DNA from: Rhodospirillaceae bacterium
Lineage (GTDB): Bacteria > Pseudomonadota > Alphaproteobacteria > Rhodospirillales > Rhodospirillaceae
Direction: 5' to 3'
DNA: 64,000 bases
NCBI GenBank assembly: GCA_040219235.1
Contig: JAVJSV010000016.1
Location: 1-64,000, forward strand
A model generated the notes under the pieces. The model had not been told where the DNA came from. It searched no databases and saw only the letters and a list, made by a program, of their open reading frames with translations. Both the position numbers and the translations under genes were made by a program. This document shows, in pieces, positions 27,127 to 35,913 of the stretch. Each line of letters starts with the position of its first letter. The stretch's first letter is position 1.

Positions 27127-27794
27127 TGGCGCAGCAACAGAAGAATAAGAGCGTACTGGATAAGCAAGCCAAACAGGATGCGCTGATCCTGGCCGCCCTG
27201 ACCCACGTTCCGTTTGATGGTTGGAGCCAAAACGCCTTGCTCCGGGGGGCCGAAGACGCTGGCTTATCGGCTGCGGATGTCGATGTGCTTTTTCCCGATG
27301 GTCTCAGGCAGGCGCTGCGGCATTGGTTGGCGCTGGCGGATCGCATGATGCTGGAAGATATTGCAGACGCGGATCTTCAAAATATGCGCATCCGTGACCG
27401 CATTGCATTTATCGTCAGAACCCGGTTGGAACGCTGGACACCGCATCGCGAGGCGGTGCGCCGGGCCATGGGATTGTCTGTGAAGCCGGGCTATGCCGAA
27501 GACAGTCTGCGCAGCGGCTATGCCACCGTTGATGCCATGTGGCGCGCGGCGGGCGACACCGCAACAGACTATAACTTCTATACCAAGCGCGGCTTGTTGG
27601 CCGCCGTCTATTCGTCGACGCTGTTGGTCTGGTTGGACGATAGATCAGAAGACAACGCCGAGACCTGGGCCTTTCTCGACCGGCGCATTGAAAACGTTAT
27701 GCAGGTGCCAAAAATTCAGGGCCGGGTCAAAGAGGTTGTCTCTAAATTACCCAATCCGTTGTCGCTGTTAAAACGCGCGAGACGGACCGCCTGA
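27126..27794 (+). CDS. COQ9 family protein
   Basis: A 222-residue helical protein of the COQ9 family, which binds lipid and supports a hydroxylation step of ubiquinone biosynthesis in mitochondria; alphaproteobacteria carry the ancestral form. The family pattern is visible: F-D-G-W-S-Q-N-A-L near the N terminus (a TetR-like helical start), then R-D-R-I-A-F-I-V-R-T-R-L-E, and D-Y-N-F-Y-T-K-R-G-L-L-A-A-V-Y-S-S-T-L-L. Translation is coupled to def. An ABC1/UbiB-type gene at 7034 may serve the same pathway. Confidence 0.9.
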   Translation: MAQQQKNKSVLDKQAKQDALILAALTHVPFDGWSQNALLRGAEDAGLSAADVDVLFPDGLRQALRHWLALADRMMLEDIADADLQNMRIRDRIAFIVRTRLERWTPHREAVRRAMGLSVKPGYAEDSLRSGYATVDAMWRAAGDTATDYNFYTKRGLLAAVYSSTLLVWLDDRSEDNAETWAFLDRRIENVMQVPKIQGRVKEVVSKLPNPLSLLKRARRTA

Positions 27795-27816
27795 GTCCCT
27801 CAAACTTCTGTTAGGC

Positions 27817-28608
27817 TTAATCACTTAGCGGCTTCTGAAACTTCAGCACGAACCTGTGCGTATCGCCGCGCAGGTCTGGTTGAAACACAATCACGTCCAG
27901 CGGGTCGTCCAGGTTTTCCAGCAGGTCCGTTTCCCCGATCAGTTCAAACCCGGCGGCTGTGATTTCATCCACCACCACATGACGCTCAATGCGGTGATTG
28001 CCGCGCACATCGGTAATGCCCATACCCATGGCGGCGTGGTGATCAATAATGCCGTAAATGCCACCCGGCTTAAGCGCATCGTAGATGGCTTTATTCATCG
28101 CCGGACGGTCTGTGCCGAGCCAAAAGGTGTCGTGATAAAACAGGATCATATAGGCTTGGTCGAGCGTGCCGGGCGGGATCTGCGGGTCTTCCAGTTCTGA
28201 CATTAACTCAACAACGTTGGTCAGACCCGAAGCTGCTATGCGCGGGCCCAGCGGTGTGCCCTCCGTAATCCGGCCCGTCACAAAACTGTTGTTGTGGCCG
28301 TACACTGTGCCGGTTGGCCCCACCATCTCAGACAGCACTCCCACATAGTAGCCTCGTGAGGCCATCAGTTCGGCAACCGTGTCGCCTTGCTTTAGTCCGA
28401 AAAACGCCATCACCTTGTCCGGATGACGCTTTGCATCGCGGTCTTTGTCTTCGGAGGGCCGGCTGTTGGCCTTCAGCGCGTCTGTCATAAAGGTCGGAAC
28501 GTCAATGTCCGCACCTGGCGTGATCGGGGGTACAATGTCTTCAGCTTGAGCAACACTAAGAGACAGCGAGGCAGAGAAGAGCGCAGATGCGAGAAAATGA
28601 AGGTGCAT
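27817..28608 (-). CDS. Exported methyltransferase-fold protein (copy 1)
   Basis: A 263-residue protein with a Sec signal peptide (ends V-A-Q-A at about residue 22). The rest fits the COG4798 group of predicted SAM methyltransferases: V-M-A-F-F-G-L-K-Q-G-D-T-V-A-E-L, Y-Y-x-x-x-L-S-E-x-V-G-P-x-G, D-A-L-K-P-G-G-I-Y-G-I-I-D-H-H. The SAM-binding loop that is usually glycine-rich reads M-A-S-R-G, which is weak. How SAM would reach the periplasm is unknown, so binding of another ligand is possible. It is closely similar to the protein at 29386-30174. GGGGGG precedes the ATG. Confidence 0.85.
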   Translation of the reverse strand: MHLHFLASALFSASLSLSVAQAEDIVPPITPGADIDVPTFMTDALKANSRPSEDKDRDAKRHPDKVMAFFGLKQGDTVAELMASRGYYVGVLSEMVGPTGTVYGHNNSFVTGRITEGTPLGPRIAASGLTNVVELMSELEDPQIPPGTLDQAYMILFYHDTFWLGTDRPAMNKAIYDALKPGGIYGIIDHHAAMGMGITDVRGNHRIERHVVVDEITAAGFELIGETDLLENLDDPLDVIVFQPDLRGDTHRFVLKFQKPLSD

Positions 28609-28738
28609 GACTACCCCCCAATATTCAGTTTAAGCGTGCCGCTATCATGCCAACACAAGGCGCTCTTGTCCCGTCAAATCCGTCCCCTAGAATACGGCGT
28701 GAGAGTCAGCCTAATGCCGTCATCCGTGGGGGAATGAA

Positions 28739-29371
28739 ATGAAATTTGAAGCTCAAAAAGCGGCGCTTTTGCTCATTGATCTGCAAGTCGGGTTCTGTTC
28801 CCCGGACGGCCACACGGGCCAACGGATCGACGTGTCCGGGTTTAACCCTGTTCTAAAATCGGCGAAGTGTCTTGCTGACGCGGCCCGCCAGGCGGGGATG
28901 CCGGTGATTTTCACCACCATGGCCTTTGCCCCAGATTATGCGAATGGCGGGCTGACCACGTCAGAGTTGCGTCCGAATTTAGCTGAAGAAAATGCGTTAC
29001 GCGCGGATAAGCCTGACCGTGACATTATGCCCGAACTGAATATGCAGCCCGGCGATATCGTGATCGAGAAGCAGCGTTATTCGGCCATGATCAAATCACC
29101 GTTGCCTGCGCTGCTGGAAGAGAAGGGCATTACAGGTCTCGTCGTCGGCGGCGTCACCACATCCATGTGTGTGGAAAGCACGGTGCGCGATTTGGCCATG
29201 ATGGATTATCGCACCTTCATCGTGCCGGAAGCCTGCGGTGATCTCCGGCCTGAGTTTCATGACCGCGCAATGCAGTTGTTCGCCTTAGCGTTCGGGCGTG
29301 TGGTGCCCGAGAAAGCCATGCTGGCCGCCATAAAAGACGGCGCAGCAGACTTTCCTCATCAGGCCCGATAA
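28739..29371 (+). CDS. Isochorismatase-family cysteine hydrolase
   Basis: A 210-residue cytoplasmic hydrolase. The catalytic triad of the family is present: D14 in L-L-I-D-L-Q-V-G-F, K111 in I-E-K-Q-R-Y-S, and C144 in T-S-M-C-V-E-S-T-V-R-D. The cis-peptide stretch G-G-V-T-T precedes the cysteine. Such enzymes hydrolyse small amides or ureides such as nicotinamide, N-carbamoyl compounds or biuret; the substrate is not evident. It sits on the plus strand between two minus-strand exported methyltransferase-fold genes, so it has its own promoter. GGGGGAA precedes the ATG. Confidence 0.88.
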   Translation: MKFEAQKAALLLIDLQVGFCSPDGHTGQRIDVSGFNPVLKSAKCLADAARQAGMPVIFTTMAFAPDYANGGLTTSELRPNLAEENALRADKPDRDIMPELNMQPGDIVIEKQRYSAMIKSPLPALLEEKGITGLVVGGVTTSMCVESTVRDLAMMDYRTFIVPEACGDLRPEFHDRAMQLFALAFGRVVPEKAMLAAIKDGAADFPHQAR

Positions 29372-29385
29372 GGCACCGATTCGTT

Positions 29386-30174
29386 TTAAGCTGGCTTGCG
29401 GAACTTCAACACAAAGCGGTGCGTGTTGCCGCGCAGGTTGGGGGCAAACACGCTGGTGTTTAAAGGATCATCCAGGTTTTCCAGAACGTCGGTCTCTGCG
29501 GCAAACTCGAACCCGGCTTTCATGATCTCTTCAATCACCAGGTGCCGTTCGACACGGTGGTTTTTGGTCAGGTCAAGGGCGCCCATGCCCGGTGCCGCAT
29601 GGTGATCAATAATACCGTAGACACCACCCGGCTTAAGGGCGTCATACACCGCCTTATTCATGGCGGCGGTGTCCGTTCCAAATCCACCCATGGCATCGTG
29701 ATAAATCAAAACGATAAACACGGAATCCATTTCGCCTTTTGGCAGGCCCGGATTTTCCAGCTCGCTGACCAAGTCTACAATGTTGGCGCCGCCATGCTCG
29801 GCAATCCGTTTTTCAATCGGGGACTTGCCATCTTCCTGGCGTTTCATAACCCAATCGTTGTTATGGCCATAGACGACGCCGGTTTCGCCCACGGCCTCGG
29901 ACAACACCCCAGCGTAGTAACCGCCGAAGGTTAATAGCTCGGCGGTCTTATCGCCGGGTTTGACGCCGAAGAAGGTCATGATTTTGCCGGGCTTGCGATT
30001 GGCGTCACGGGCTTTTTCTTCAGCAGGCCGGCGGTCCGACATCAGCGCATTGGAGAGTGTGGCAGGCACCACAATGTCTTTGCCGTGGACAACGGTCTCG
30101 GCCAATTGTGCGCTGGCGGCGTAGGTCGAAAGTGCAAGCGCTAACGCGGGCAAGCTGCAAAGTAATTTTTTCAT
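29386..30174 (-). CDS. Exported methyltransferase-fold protein (copy 2)
   Basis: A 262-residue paralogue of the protein at 27817-28608; more than half the residues appear identical by eye. The Sec signal peptide ends about A-A-S-A. The predicted SAM loop reads E-L-L-T-F-G-G-Y-Y-A-G, again without the full glycine motif. Y-G-H-N-N and D-A-L-K-P-G-G-V-Y-G-I-I-D-H-H-A-A are shared. The C terminus N-T-H-R-F-V-L-K-F is nearly identical in both. The pair flanks the isochorismatase-family gene. GGGGAC precedes the ATG. Confidence 0.85.
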   Translation of the reverse strand: MKKLLCSLPALALALSTYAASAQLAETVVHGKDIVVPATLSNALMSDRRPAEEKARDANRKPGKIMTFFGVKPGDKTAELLTFGGYYAGVLSEAVGETGVVYGHNNDWVMKRQEDGKSPIEKRIAEHGGANIVDLVSELENPGLPKGEMDSVFIVLIYHDAMGGFGTDTAAMNKAVYDALKPGGVYGIIDHHAAPGMGALDLTKNHRVERHLVIEEIMKAGFEFAAETDVLENLDDPLNTSVFAPNLRGNTHRFVLKFRKPA

Positions 30175-30292
30175 GGTCCGTCCCCAAAATGAGTCTTCGG
30201 TGAATGTAAGTAAGCTCTGGACTGATAGTAGAGCAGTTGAGGGGCAGAGAGAAGGGGCCGATGTTTATCGCGTTGTTTATCGCGTTCGTCCC

Positions 30293-31492
30293 TTAATCTG
30301 CGATCTTGGTCGCCCCGCTGGCAATCATGGCATCTATGGCGGCCTGATCAAGCCCGGCTTCCGTCAGAATTTCCTGGGTGTGTTCTCCCAGTCTTGGCTG
30401 ATGCCGGCGAATATCTGCGGGGGAATCCGAGAAGGTGATGGGGAAAGCCGGCGTGCGCAGCGTGCCTTCGGTTGGGTGCTCAATGGTTTTCCAGAAGCCC
30501 GTCGCTTTTAAATGCTCGTCTTCAATCAAATCTTCCAGGCTGTTCACCACAATGGTCGGCACGCTGGTTTCGCCGAAAATATCCATCCACTCTTTTGTGG
30601 TTTTGCTCAGCATGGTTTTGCCAGTTTCCTGGTAGGTCTGATCAATATTGCCGACCCGGTCCGCCAGCGTTTTAAAGCGTGGATCGTCCAGTAACTCTTC
30701 GCGCCCCGCCAGTTTGCAGAAGGTGTCCCAATGCGCATCCAGATAGGGTAAAATCGCGATGTAGCCGTCTTTGGTGGGATAGGGTTTACGTTCTTCACTC
30801 ATCAGGCGCACGTAACCGGGCGGTCCCATGGGGGGCTCAAAGCATGTGCCCCACAAATGTTCGGCCATGACGTAAGACACCATGGTTTCAAACATCGGCA
30901 CTTCAATGGCTTGCCCCCGGCCTGTGCGCTCGCGATGAAACAAGGCCGCCAGCACCGCTTGCACCACCGCCATGGCCGTTGTTTTGTCACACACAATCGT
31001 TGGCAGATAACGCGGCTCGCCCAAAACCATTTTGTTCAGCATGGCGATGCCTGATGCTGCCTGAATGGAATCATCCAACGCGCCTTTCGATCCATAAGGA
31101 CCGTCTTTGGCGTAGCCATAGGAGCCGCAATAAATCAGCTTCGGATTGATGTCTTTCAGGGTGTCGTAGTCCAGCTTCAGTTTGTCCATCACCTGCGGGC
31201 GATTGTTGTGCACCAGCACGTCGGCTGTTTTCACCAACGCGAGCAGCGCCTCGCGGGCTTCAGGTTTTTTCAGATCCAGCACCAGGCTGCGCTTGTTGCG
31301 GTTGACGGTCAGGTACAGCGCGGCCATGCCCTTGGTTGTGCGCACCGCGCCCAAGCTTCTGTTGCTGTCGCCATAGGGGGCTTCAATTTTGATCACGTCG
31401 GCGCCCATGTCGCCCAGCATCTGGCACGCCCAAGGGCCTAAGACCACGGCCGTGAGTTCAAGAACCTTAATGCCGTCTAGGGGACCGGGCAT
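30293..31492 (-). CDS. Family III CoA transferase (CaiB/BaiF type)
   Basis: A 399-residue enzyme that moves coenzyme A between carboxylic acids through a mixed anhydride on an active-site aspartate. The N terminus G-I-K-V-L-E-L and G-P-W-A-C-Q-M-L-G-D-M-G-A-D-V-I-K-I-E are typical, and the catalytic aspartate is probably D140 in L-D-D-S-I-Q-A. Length is normal. GAGGAG lies eight bases before the ATG. It is 105 bases downstream of the carrier-condensation protein on the same strand, so it may belong to that transcript and process its CoA-bound substrate; this is inference. Confidence 0.9.
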   Translation of the reverse strand: MPGPLDGIKVLELTAVVLGPWACQMLGDMGADVIKIEAPYGDSNRSLGAVRTTKGMAALYLTVNRNKRSLVLDLKKPEAREALLALVKTADVLVHNNRPQVMDKLKLDYDTLKDINPKLIYCGSYGYAKDGPYGSKGALDDSIQAASGIAMLNKMVLGEPRYLPTIVCDKTTAMAVVQAVLAALFHRERTGRGQAIEVPMFETMVSYVMAEHLWGTCFEPPMGPPGYVRLMSEERKPYPTKDGYIAILPYLDAHWDTFCKLAGREELLDDPRFKTLADRVGNIDQTYQETGKTMLSKTTKEWMDIFGETSVPTIVVNSLEDLIEDEHLKATGFWKTIEHPTEGTLRTPAFPITFSDSPADIRRHQPRLGEHTQEILTEAGLDQAAIDAMIASGATKIAD

Positions 31493-31597
31493 GACACAAC
31501 TCCTCAGCAGTGGACCTCAAAACCAAGCTCTCGGTGGTACCAGGAGACAGCAGGCGGGGCAAGCATCCGGCGCAGGCTTGCGGGCCGCTCAGGCCGC

Positions 31598-33181
31598 TTA
31601 GAGGCGCTGCAGACTTTCTTTTAGTGCTGCGCTCAGGCGCGCCGCCGCCGCATCCGAGAACATGTCTGCGTTGGTGCCGACAATGCAACTCAATGACGGT
31701 CCGCGCTCAAACAGAAACACCGCAATGTCGGCCACGGCAAACAGCGGCGGATGCTCAAAGGGAAAATCCTCGACGGTCAGATCCGTCATCTCGGGCAGAG
31801 CCGGGCGCGGCACCGAGTCCACAAAAATACGCGGTAGGGTATCGACAATACCGTCGTCCATCAGCGCCCCGATCGGCACGCCCACATGGGGGTCAACCGT
31901 GCGGGTTGCCGCTTGAACCTGTTTGATCAGTTCAGCGAGGGAGGGACTTTCACCAGCCAGTGCAAACCGCAACAGCACGAGTGTGGAAAAAAACCCAATC
32001 AGGTTTTGCGTCCCCGCAGCCGCGCGATTGGCATGCATAATGCCGACCGGAAGATCATCCACGTCGCTGAGTTTTTTCAGGGCCGAGAGGACAACCGCCA
32101 GAAACACCGAGTGCACGGATGTCTGATGAGTCTTTGCCACGGATTTGAGCGCCTGTTGTATGTCAGCCGGAATCTCAACCACCGTCCGCCGGACCGGGAA
32201 ATTAAAAACGCTTTGTCGCGGCTGATCCGCGGGCAGCGGAATGTCGAGCGCGGGCGGTAGCCCCTTGAGATAATCGCGCCAAAACACTTTGGAGGCTAGG
32301 CCGGCATCAGACTCCAGCCAGGCCCGGTGCCACGCCGCATAGTCGGCAAACTGGTAGGCCAACTCTGGCAAGGGGGGCGTTTCTCCAGCAACCAAAGCGT
32401 TATAGGTGGCGGCCAGTTCGTTGACCAGCAACCCCATCGACCAGCCGTCGCTGATGATATGATGCGTGGACACCGCCAGCACATGCTCGTTGTCATCAAT
32501 CTTAATCAGCGCACAGCGCATGGGCGGGGGGTGGCTCAAGTCAAAGACTTGGGACGTAATCTCTGACGTCAGTTGGGCGGCCTGCGCGCGACGTTCGTCC
32601 AACGTCGCCCCGGCCGCTGCTCTGTGTTCAAGCGTTATGTTTGCTGTCGGATGGATGTCAACAAACACAGAGCCGTTTTCTTCCAGAAAAGACGTACGTA
32701 AAACTTCATGGCGCTGGGCCAATGCACTCAGACTGTGTTCAAGGACCTCAATGTCAAGCAGACCACACAACCGCGCCGCGCCTTCGCCGCGCAATTGAAA
32801 GCGTTTGGGATCTGGGTTGCGCTCGTAGGGCCACAGCCGTTCTTGCAACAGTGAGGCGCGCAAGCGTGTTGGGCCAGTAGACTTACGGGGCTGCAGCGTG
32901 ATGGTGCGGGCGTCTCCCGCGGAAGGAGTCGCGCCCCCGCTTTGAATAAACGCAACCAGCGCGGCAATCGAGGGATGATCAAACACGGCTGTTGACGGAA
33001 TTGTGTGTCCGCGTTCTTCCAGGCTGGTGGCGACAATAGTGGCCATTATGGAATCCCCGCCCAGCTCGAAAAAATTGGCATGGGCGTCGATTCCGTTGAG
33101 GTCTAGCACCTGCTCAAAAACCTCGCGCACAGCGTCAGGGGCTGGTTGTGATTTGGCGTTGCGGCGAAAGAATTTAAACAT
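31598..33181 (-). CDS. NRPS-like protein: carrier domain plus condensation domain
   Basis: A 527-residue protein. Residues about 15-82 form a peptidyl/acyl carrier domain with phosphopantetheine serine S44 in L-G-G-D-S-I. From about 105 to the end is a condensation domain with the catalytic H240-H241-x-x-x-D245-G246 (H-H-I-I-S-D-G). The order carrier-then-condensation, with no adenylation domain, differs from a standard module. Its ATG overlaps the stop of the upstream acyl-AMP ligase by one base, so the ligase very likely loads this carrier and the condensation domain joins the acyl group to an unknown acceptor. No thioesterase is seen nearby. Confidence 0.9.
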   Translation of the reverse strand: MFKFFRRNAKSQPAPDAVREVFEQVLDLNGIDAHANFFELGGDSIMATIVATSLEERGHTIPSTAVFDHPSIAALVAFIQSGGATPSAGDARTITLQPRKSTGPTRLRASLLQERLWPYERNPDPKRFQLRGEGAARLCGLLDIEVLEHSLSALAQRHEVLRTSFLEENGSVFVDIHPTANITLEHRAAAGATLDERRAQAAQLTSEITSQVFDLSHPPPMRCALIKIDDNEHVLAVSTHHIISDGWSMGLLVNELAATYNALVAGETPPLPELAYQFADYAAWHRAWLESDAGLASKVFWRDYLKGLPPALDIPLPADQPRQSVFNFPVRRTVVEIPADIQQALKSVAKTHQTSVHSVFLAVVLSALKKLSDVDDLPVGIMHANRAAAGTQNLIGFFSTLVLLRFALAGESPSLAELIKQVQAATRTVDPHVGVPIGALMDDGIVDTLPRIFVDSVPRPALPEMTDLTVEDFPFEHPPLFAVADIAVFLFERGPSLSCIVGTNADMFSDAAAARLSAALKESLQRL

Positions 33182-34791
33182 CAGGACGCCGTGTTGCTTT
33201 GAGGGAAAAACGTTTTTTGCACCGCGCGTCTGTTGATTTTGAGGTTACGCGTCAGCAGGCCGTTGTCGGTTGTAAAATCTTCCGCAGTGTGTGCGAAGAC
33301 GAGATGGTTTTTGAACGAAGCCGCGCCGGCTTCAACAATGCCCTTTGCCGTTTGTTCTAAGCGTTGGCGGTCCTGGTCTTGCAGCATCTTGGGCGATTGC
33401 AGCACCACACCCAGCGTGCGACCGCCCTCTAATCCGACCAGCACGGCCGTTGTAATCAGACTGTGTTCTTCCAGCGTTTTTTCAAGGGGTTCCGGCTGCA
33501 CTTTGACGCCGGTATGCCCGACAATGGTTGATTTCTTGCGGCCCACCAACGTGAGTGTGCCATCGCTGGCCAGTTGGCCGAGGTCGCCCGTGTAAACCCC
33601 GCCATCCTCGTAGCGCGTGTCTTCCGTCGTCACTTCAAAATGGAAGAAGCGGCTGGTTTGTGGCGCAGGCTTGCGGACAAAAATCTCACCGTCTTCAGCA
33701 ATAGAAACCGTGTTGCCCGGCAAGGGTTTGCCCACGGTGCCAACGGTGTTGTCGCCGGGCCGGTTGACACAGACCACACCACATTCCGTCAGGCCGTACA
33801 CTTGCAACACAGGCAAACCAAGCGACTGATAAAAGCGCAAGGTCGAGGTGCCGATTTTTGCCATGCCGGTGACCAGCACGCGCATCTGTCCGCCAAACAC
33901 ATTATGCGCGGCACCGTAGTGGCGTTTCAAAATGGCGTTTGAAAGCGTTCCTCCCGCGATGGGGCGCAACGCCTGTGCCGTGTGGGTCAGCGCCGACAAA
34001 ACAGCGCGGACAAAACCCGATTGCGCCTTTATCCCCGCGCGGATGCTTTTTTCAACGGCTTCATAAAAAATCGGCGGGGCGACCAAAAACGTCGGCTGGA
34101 ATTTCTTGAGTCCGTCCATCAATTGTGTCGCGGGCACGACAGCAACTTCGACGTCATAGGCCAACGCCCCGTAATACAGCGACCGGTTCTGGTAAGAGGA
34201 AAACGGCATAAACAATAACAGGTGATCCGAGGCGGAGACTGCCATGGCCTCGCAGAAGGTTTTGAGTTGGTCCTGCACGCCCAATTTGGAAATCACCATG
34301 CCTTTGAAGGCCCCGCTGGTGCCCGATGAAAACACAAAGGAATGGTCGTCGTCTGTGACGGGGTAAGGATCATTTTCAACAGTGCGCGCTTTATGCTGGC
34401 CCGGCGTTAGGTGTCCCAGCACGCTAGCGTCATTCCGCCCTGACACCTGTTGCGTCAAAGCCTCTGGTCCGGCGTCAGACGCCACGTAAAAAACCAGGCC
34501 ATAGTCTTTGATCAGGTCATCAATTTTGCGATCGTTAAACTCGGGCGGGAACACCACAGAGACGGCGTCCAACTCGGCCAGGGCCAGGTCCGTCACCATC
34601 CACAGATACGAGTTATCACCCTGCAGTCCGACCTTGGTGCGCGCGGTTACGCCAATCTCTGCCAGCAGCGTTTTTTGGGTTTCAACATCAGCGGCAAGAT
34701 CTTGCCCTGTCACCTCAGTCACCGTGGCACCGCTGAGCCATCGGACACTTACATCCGTTCGGTCAGCCAGGTCAGGAGGAATGAGTTGCAC
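33181..34791 (-). CDS. AMP-dependent acyl ligase (stand-alone adenylation enzyme)
   Basis: A 536-residue adenylate-forming enzyme. The ATP loop S-S-G-T-S-G-A-F-K-G is at 155-164, Y-G-L-T-E-C-G is the central motif, Y-T-G-D-L-G is the hinge, and T-R-N-L-K-I-N-R holds the likely catalytic lysine near the C terminus. It looks closer to fatty acyl or aryl ligases than to amino-acid adenylation domains. The gene starts with GTG and overlaps the carrier-condensation gene by one base, so its product probably activates an acid for loading onto that carrier. It is the first gene of the cluster; the 250 bases upstream are AT-rich. Confidence 0.9.
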   Translation of the reverse strand: MQLIPPDLADRTDVSVRWLSGATVTEVTGQDLAADVETQKTLLAEIGVTARTKVGLQGDNSYLWMVTDLALAELDAVSVVFPPEFNDRKIDDLIKDYGLVFYVASDAGPEALTQQVSGRNDASVLGHLTPGQHKARTVENDPYPVTDDDHSFVFSSGTSGAFKGMVISKLGVQDQLKTFCEAMAVSASDHLLLFMPFSSYQNRSLYYGALAYDVEVAVVPATQLMDGLKKFQPTFLVAPPIFYEAVEKSIRAGIKAQSGFVRAVLSALTHTAQALRPIAGGTLSNAILKRHYGAAHNVFGGQMRVLVTGMAKIGTSTLRFYQSLGLPVLQVYGLTECGVVCVNRPGDNTVGTVGKPLPGNTVSIAEDGEIFVRKPAPQTSRFFHFEVTTEDTRYEDGGVYTGDLGQLASDGTLTLVGRKKSTIVGHTGVKVQPEPLEKTLEEHSLITTAVLVGLEGGRTLGVVLQSPKMLQDQDRQRLEQTAKGIVEAGAASFKNHLVFAHTAEDFTTDNGLLTRNLKINRRAVQKTFFPQSNTAS

Positions 34792-35049
34792 GCGGTCAGT
34801 CCATCTTCAACCAGAGGTGAATGCAGCTTGCGGCGGCGGCACTCTAAAATACAGCGTCCTGTTCATCGAGATAGAAATAACAATCATAGGTAGAATTAAT
34901 CAGCAATTCCATTGACGTACTATTTTAAAGAGTGTTTTAACTGCACTTCAAGATCGCGTCAAAACGATATTGAGAACTCTGGGCAATAGACGCCATTGGT
35001 TCTGAATGATTAAACAATGGATACCGGGGGTTACGTGCCGCGACGCATC

Positions 35050-35490
35050 ATGACAGAGCATACCTACGATGTTGGGGCGGACACACTTTGGGCGTGCTGC
35101 ATTTCCTATAAATGCTTGGCCGAAACCATGGCCAGCCTGATGTCTTATGACGGGTTTCCCGAGGGCAACCTCGAAACCGGTCAATCCATCGAGGTCCAGG
35201 TCACGCACTTTGGCTTCATGCCGCCCATGCCGTGGTGGATTGAGGTGCTGGAACGGGATGACCAGCGGCACGTGCTGAAAACCTCAGAGCGTGGTGGGGC
35301 GATGAAAAGCTACCTCCACACCATGACCATTCAAGAACTCGCACCCGACCGGTCGCTGTTGATCGACGAGGTTGAGTTTGATGCGGGCTGGTTGTCCTGG
35401 CCGATGCAGGCTTGGATCCGGCACATCTACAAAACCCGCGATAAACCCCGGCGGCGTTTGCTGGGGCTCACTGAACAGACCGAACCATAA
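35050..35490 (+). CDS. SRPBCC-fold protein
   Basis: A 146-residue protein started at M-T-E-H-T-Y-D-V; an ATG 11 codons upstream is also possible, and neither has a clear ribosome binding site. The sequence has the START/SRPBCC pattern: Y-D-V-G-A-D-T-L-W near the N terminus, I-E-V-x-V-T-H-F-G, and a long C-terminal helix with W-P-M-Q-A-W-I-R-H-I-Y. Such proteins bind hydrophobic ligands. It diverges from the ligase/condensation operon, so it could handle a substrate or product of that cluster, but this is only positional. Confidence 0.7.
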   Translation: MTEHTYDVGADTLWACCISYKCLAETMASLMSYDGFPEGNLETGQSIEVQVTHFGFMPPMPWWIEVLERDDQRHVLKTSERGGAMKSYLHTMTIQELAPDRSLLIDEVEFDAGWLSWPMQAWIRHIYKTRDKPRRRLLGLTEQTEP

Positions 35491-35552
35491 CAAAATGAAT
35501 TTTAATTGTTATTTGCAAGATAAAACTAGGGTCCCAAGCCGAGATTCTGGTG

Positions 35553-35657
35553 CATGGGCTCGTTCCTCGGGGGCGGTCCGAGGGGAGTCCATGGGCTCGT
35601 TCCCGCAATCATACGTCCATGGGCTCGTTTGACCGGAACCAGTCGTGCATGGGCTCG
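35553..35657. repeat. Four copies of CATGGGCTCG at about 30-base spacing
   Basis: The ten-base word occurs at 35553, 35590, 35618 and 35648, spaced 37, 28 and 30 bases. The block runs directly into the 34-bp tandem array. Confidence 0.7.
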
Positions 35658-35791
35658 AACCAAGGGGGAGAGCCCCAACAAGAAAATCTCGAACCAAGGG
35701 GGAGAGCCCCAACAAGAAAATCTCGAACCAGGGGGGAGAGCCCCAACAAGAAAATCTCGAACCAAGGGGGAGAGCCCACCAACAAAAAATC
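35655..35791. repeat. 34-bp tandem repeat array, four units
   Basis: Units at 35655-35688, 35689-35722, 35723-35756 and 35757-35791 (the last 35 bases and slightly diverged). Each has CCAAGGGGGAGAGCCCC followed by an A-rich half. Because 34 is not a multiple of three, the array cannot keep one reading frame. It fills the gene-free stretch between the SRPBCC and SnoaL-like genes. No spacers separate the units, so it is not a CRISPR array. Confidence 0.9.
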
Positions 35792-35913
35792 TCCAACCGG
35801 AATCACTCTCGCATTTCCCTCTCATTCAGTGATGATTTTATCGGAGTCGCTCTTGTGTTGAGCCGGACAGCAGTGAAGGATGCTTCATCACCACAGAAAG
35901 GGGAGTTCACTCC

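Noticed and set aside
35655-35791. Tandem 34-bp repeats considered as a CRISPR array
   Set aside because: Units are directly adjacent with no unique spacers, and no cas genes are in the window.
35550-35861. Open frames over the repeat block giving repetitive peptides
   Set aside because: A 34-bp unit shifts frame at each copy, so several frames stay open only by repeat composition; no ribosome binding site or family match.
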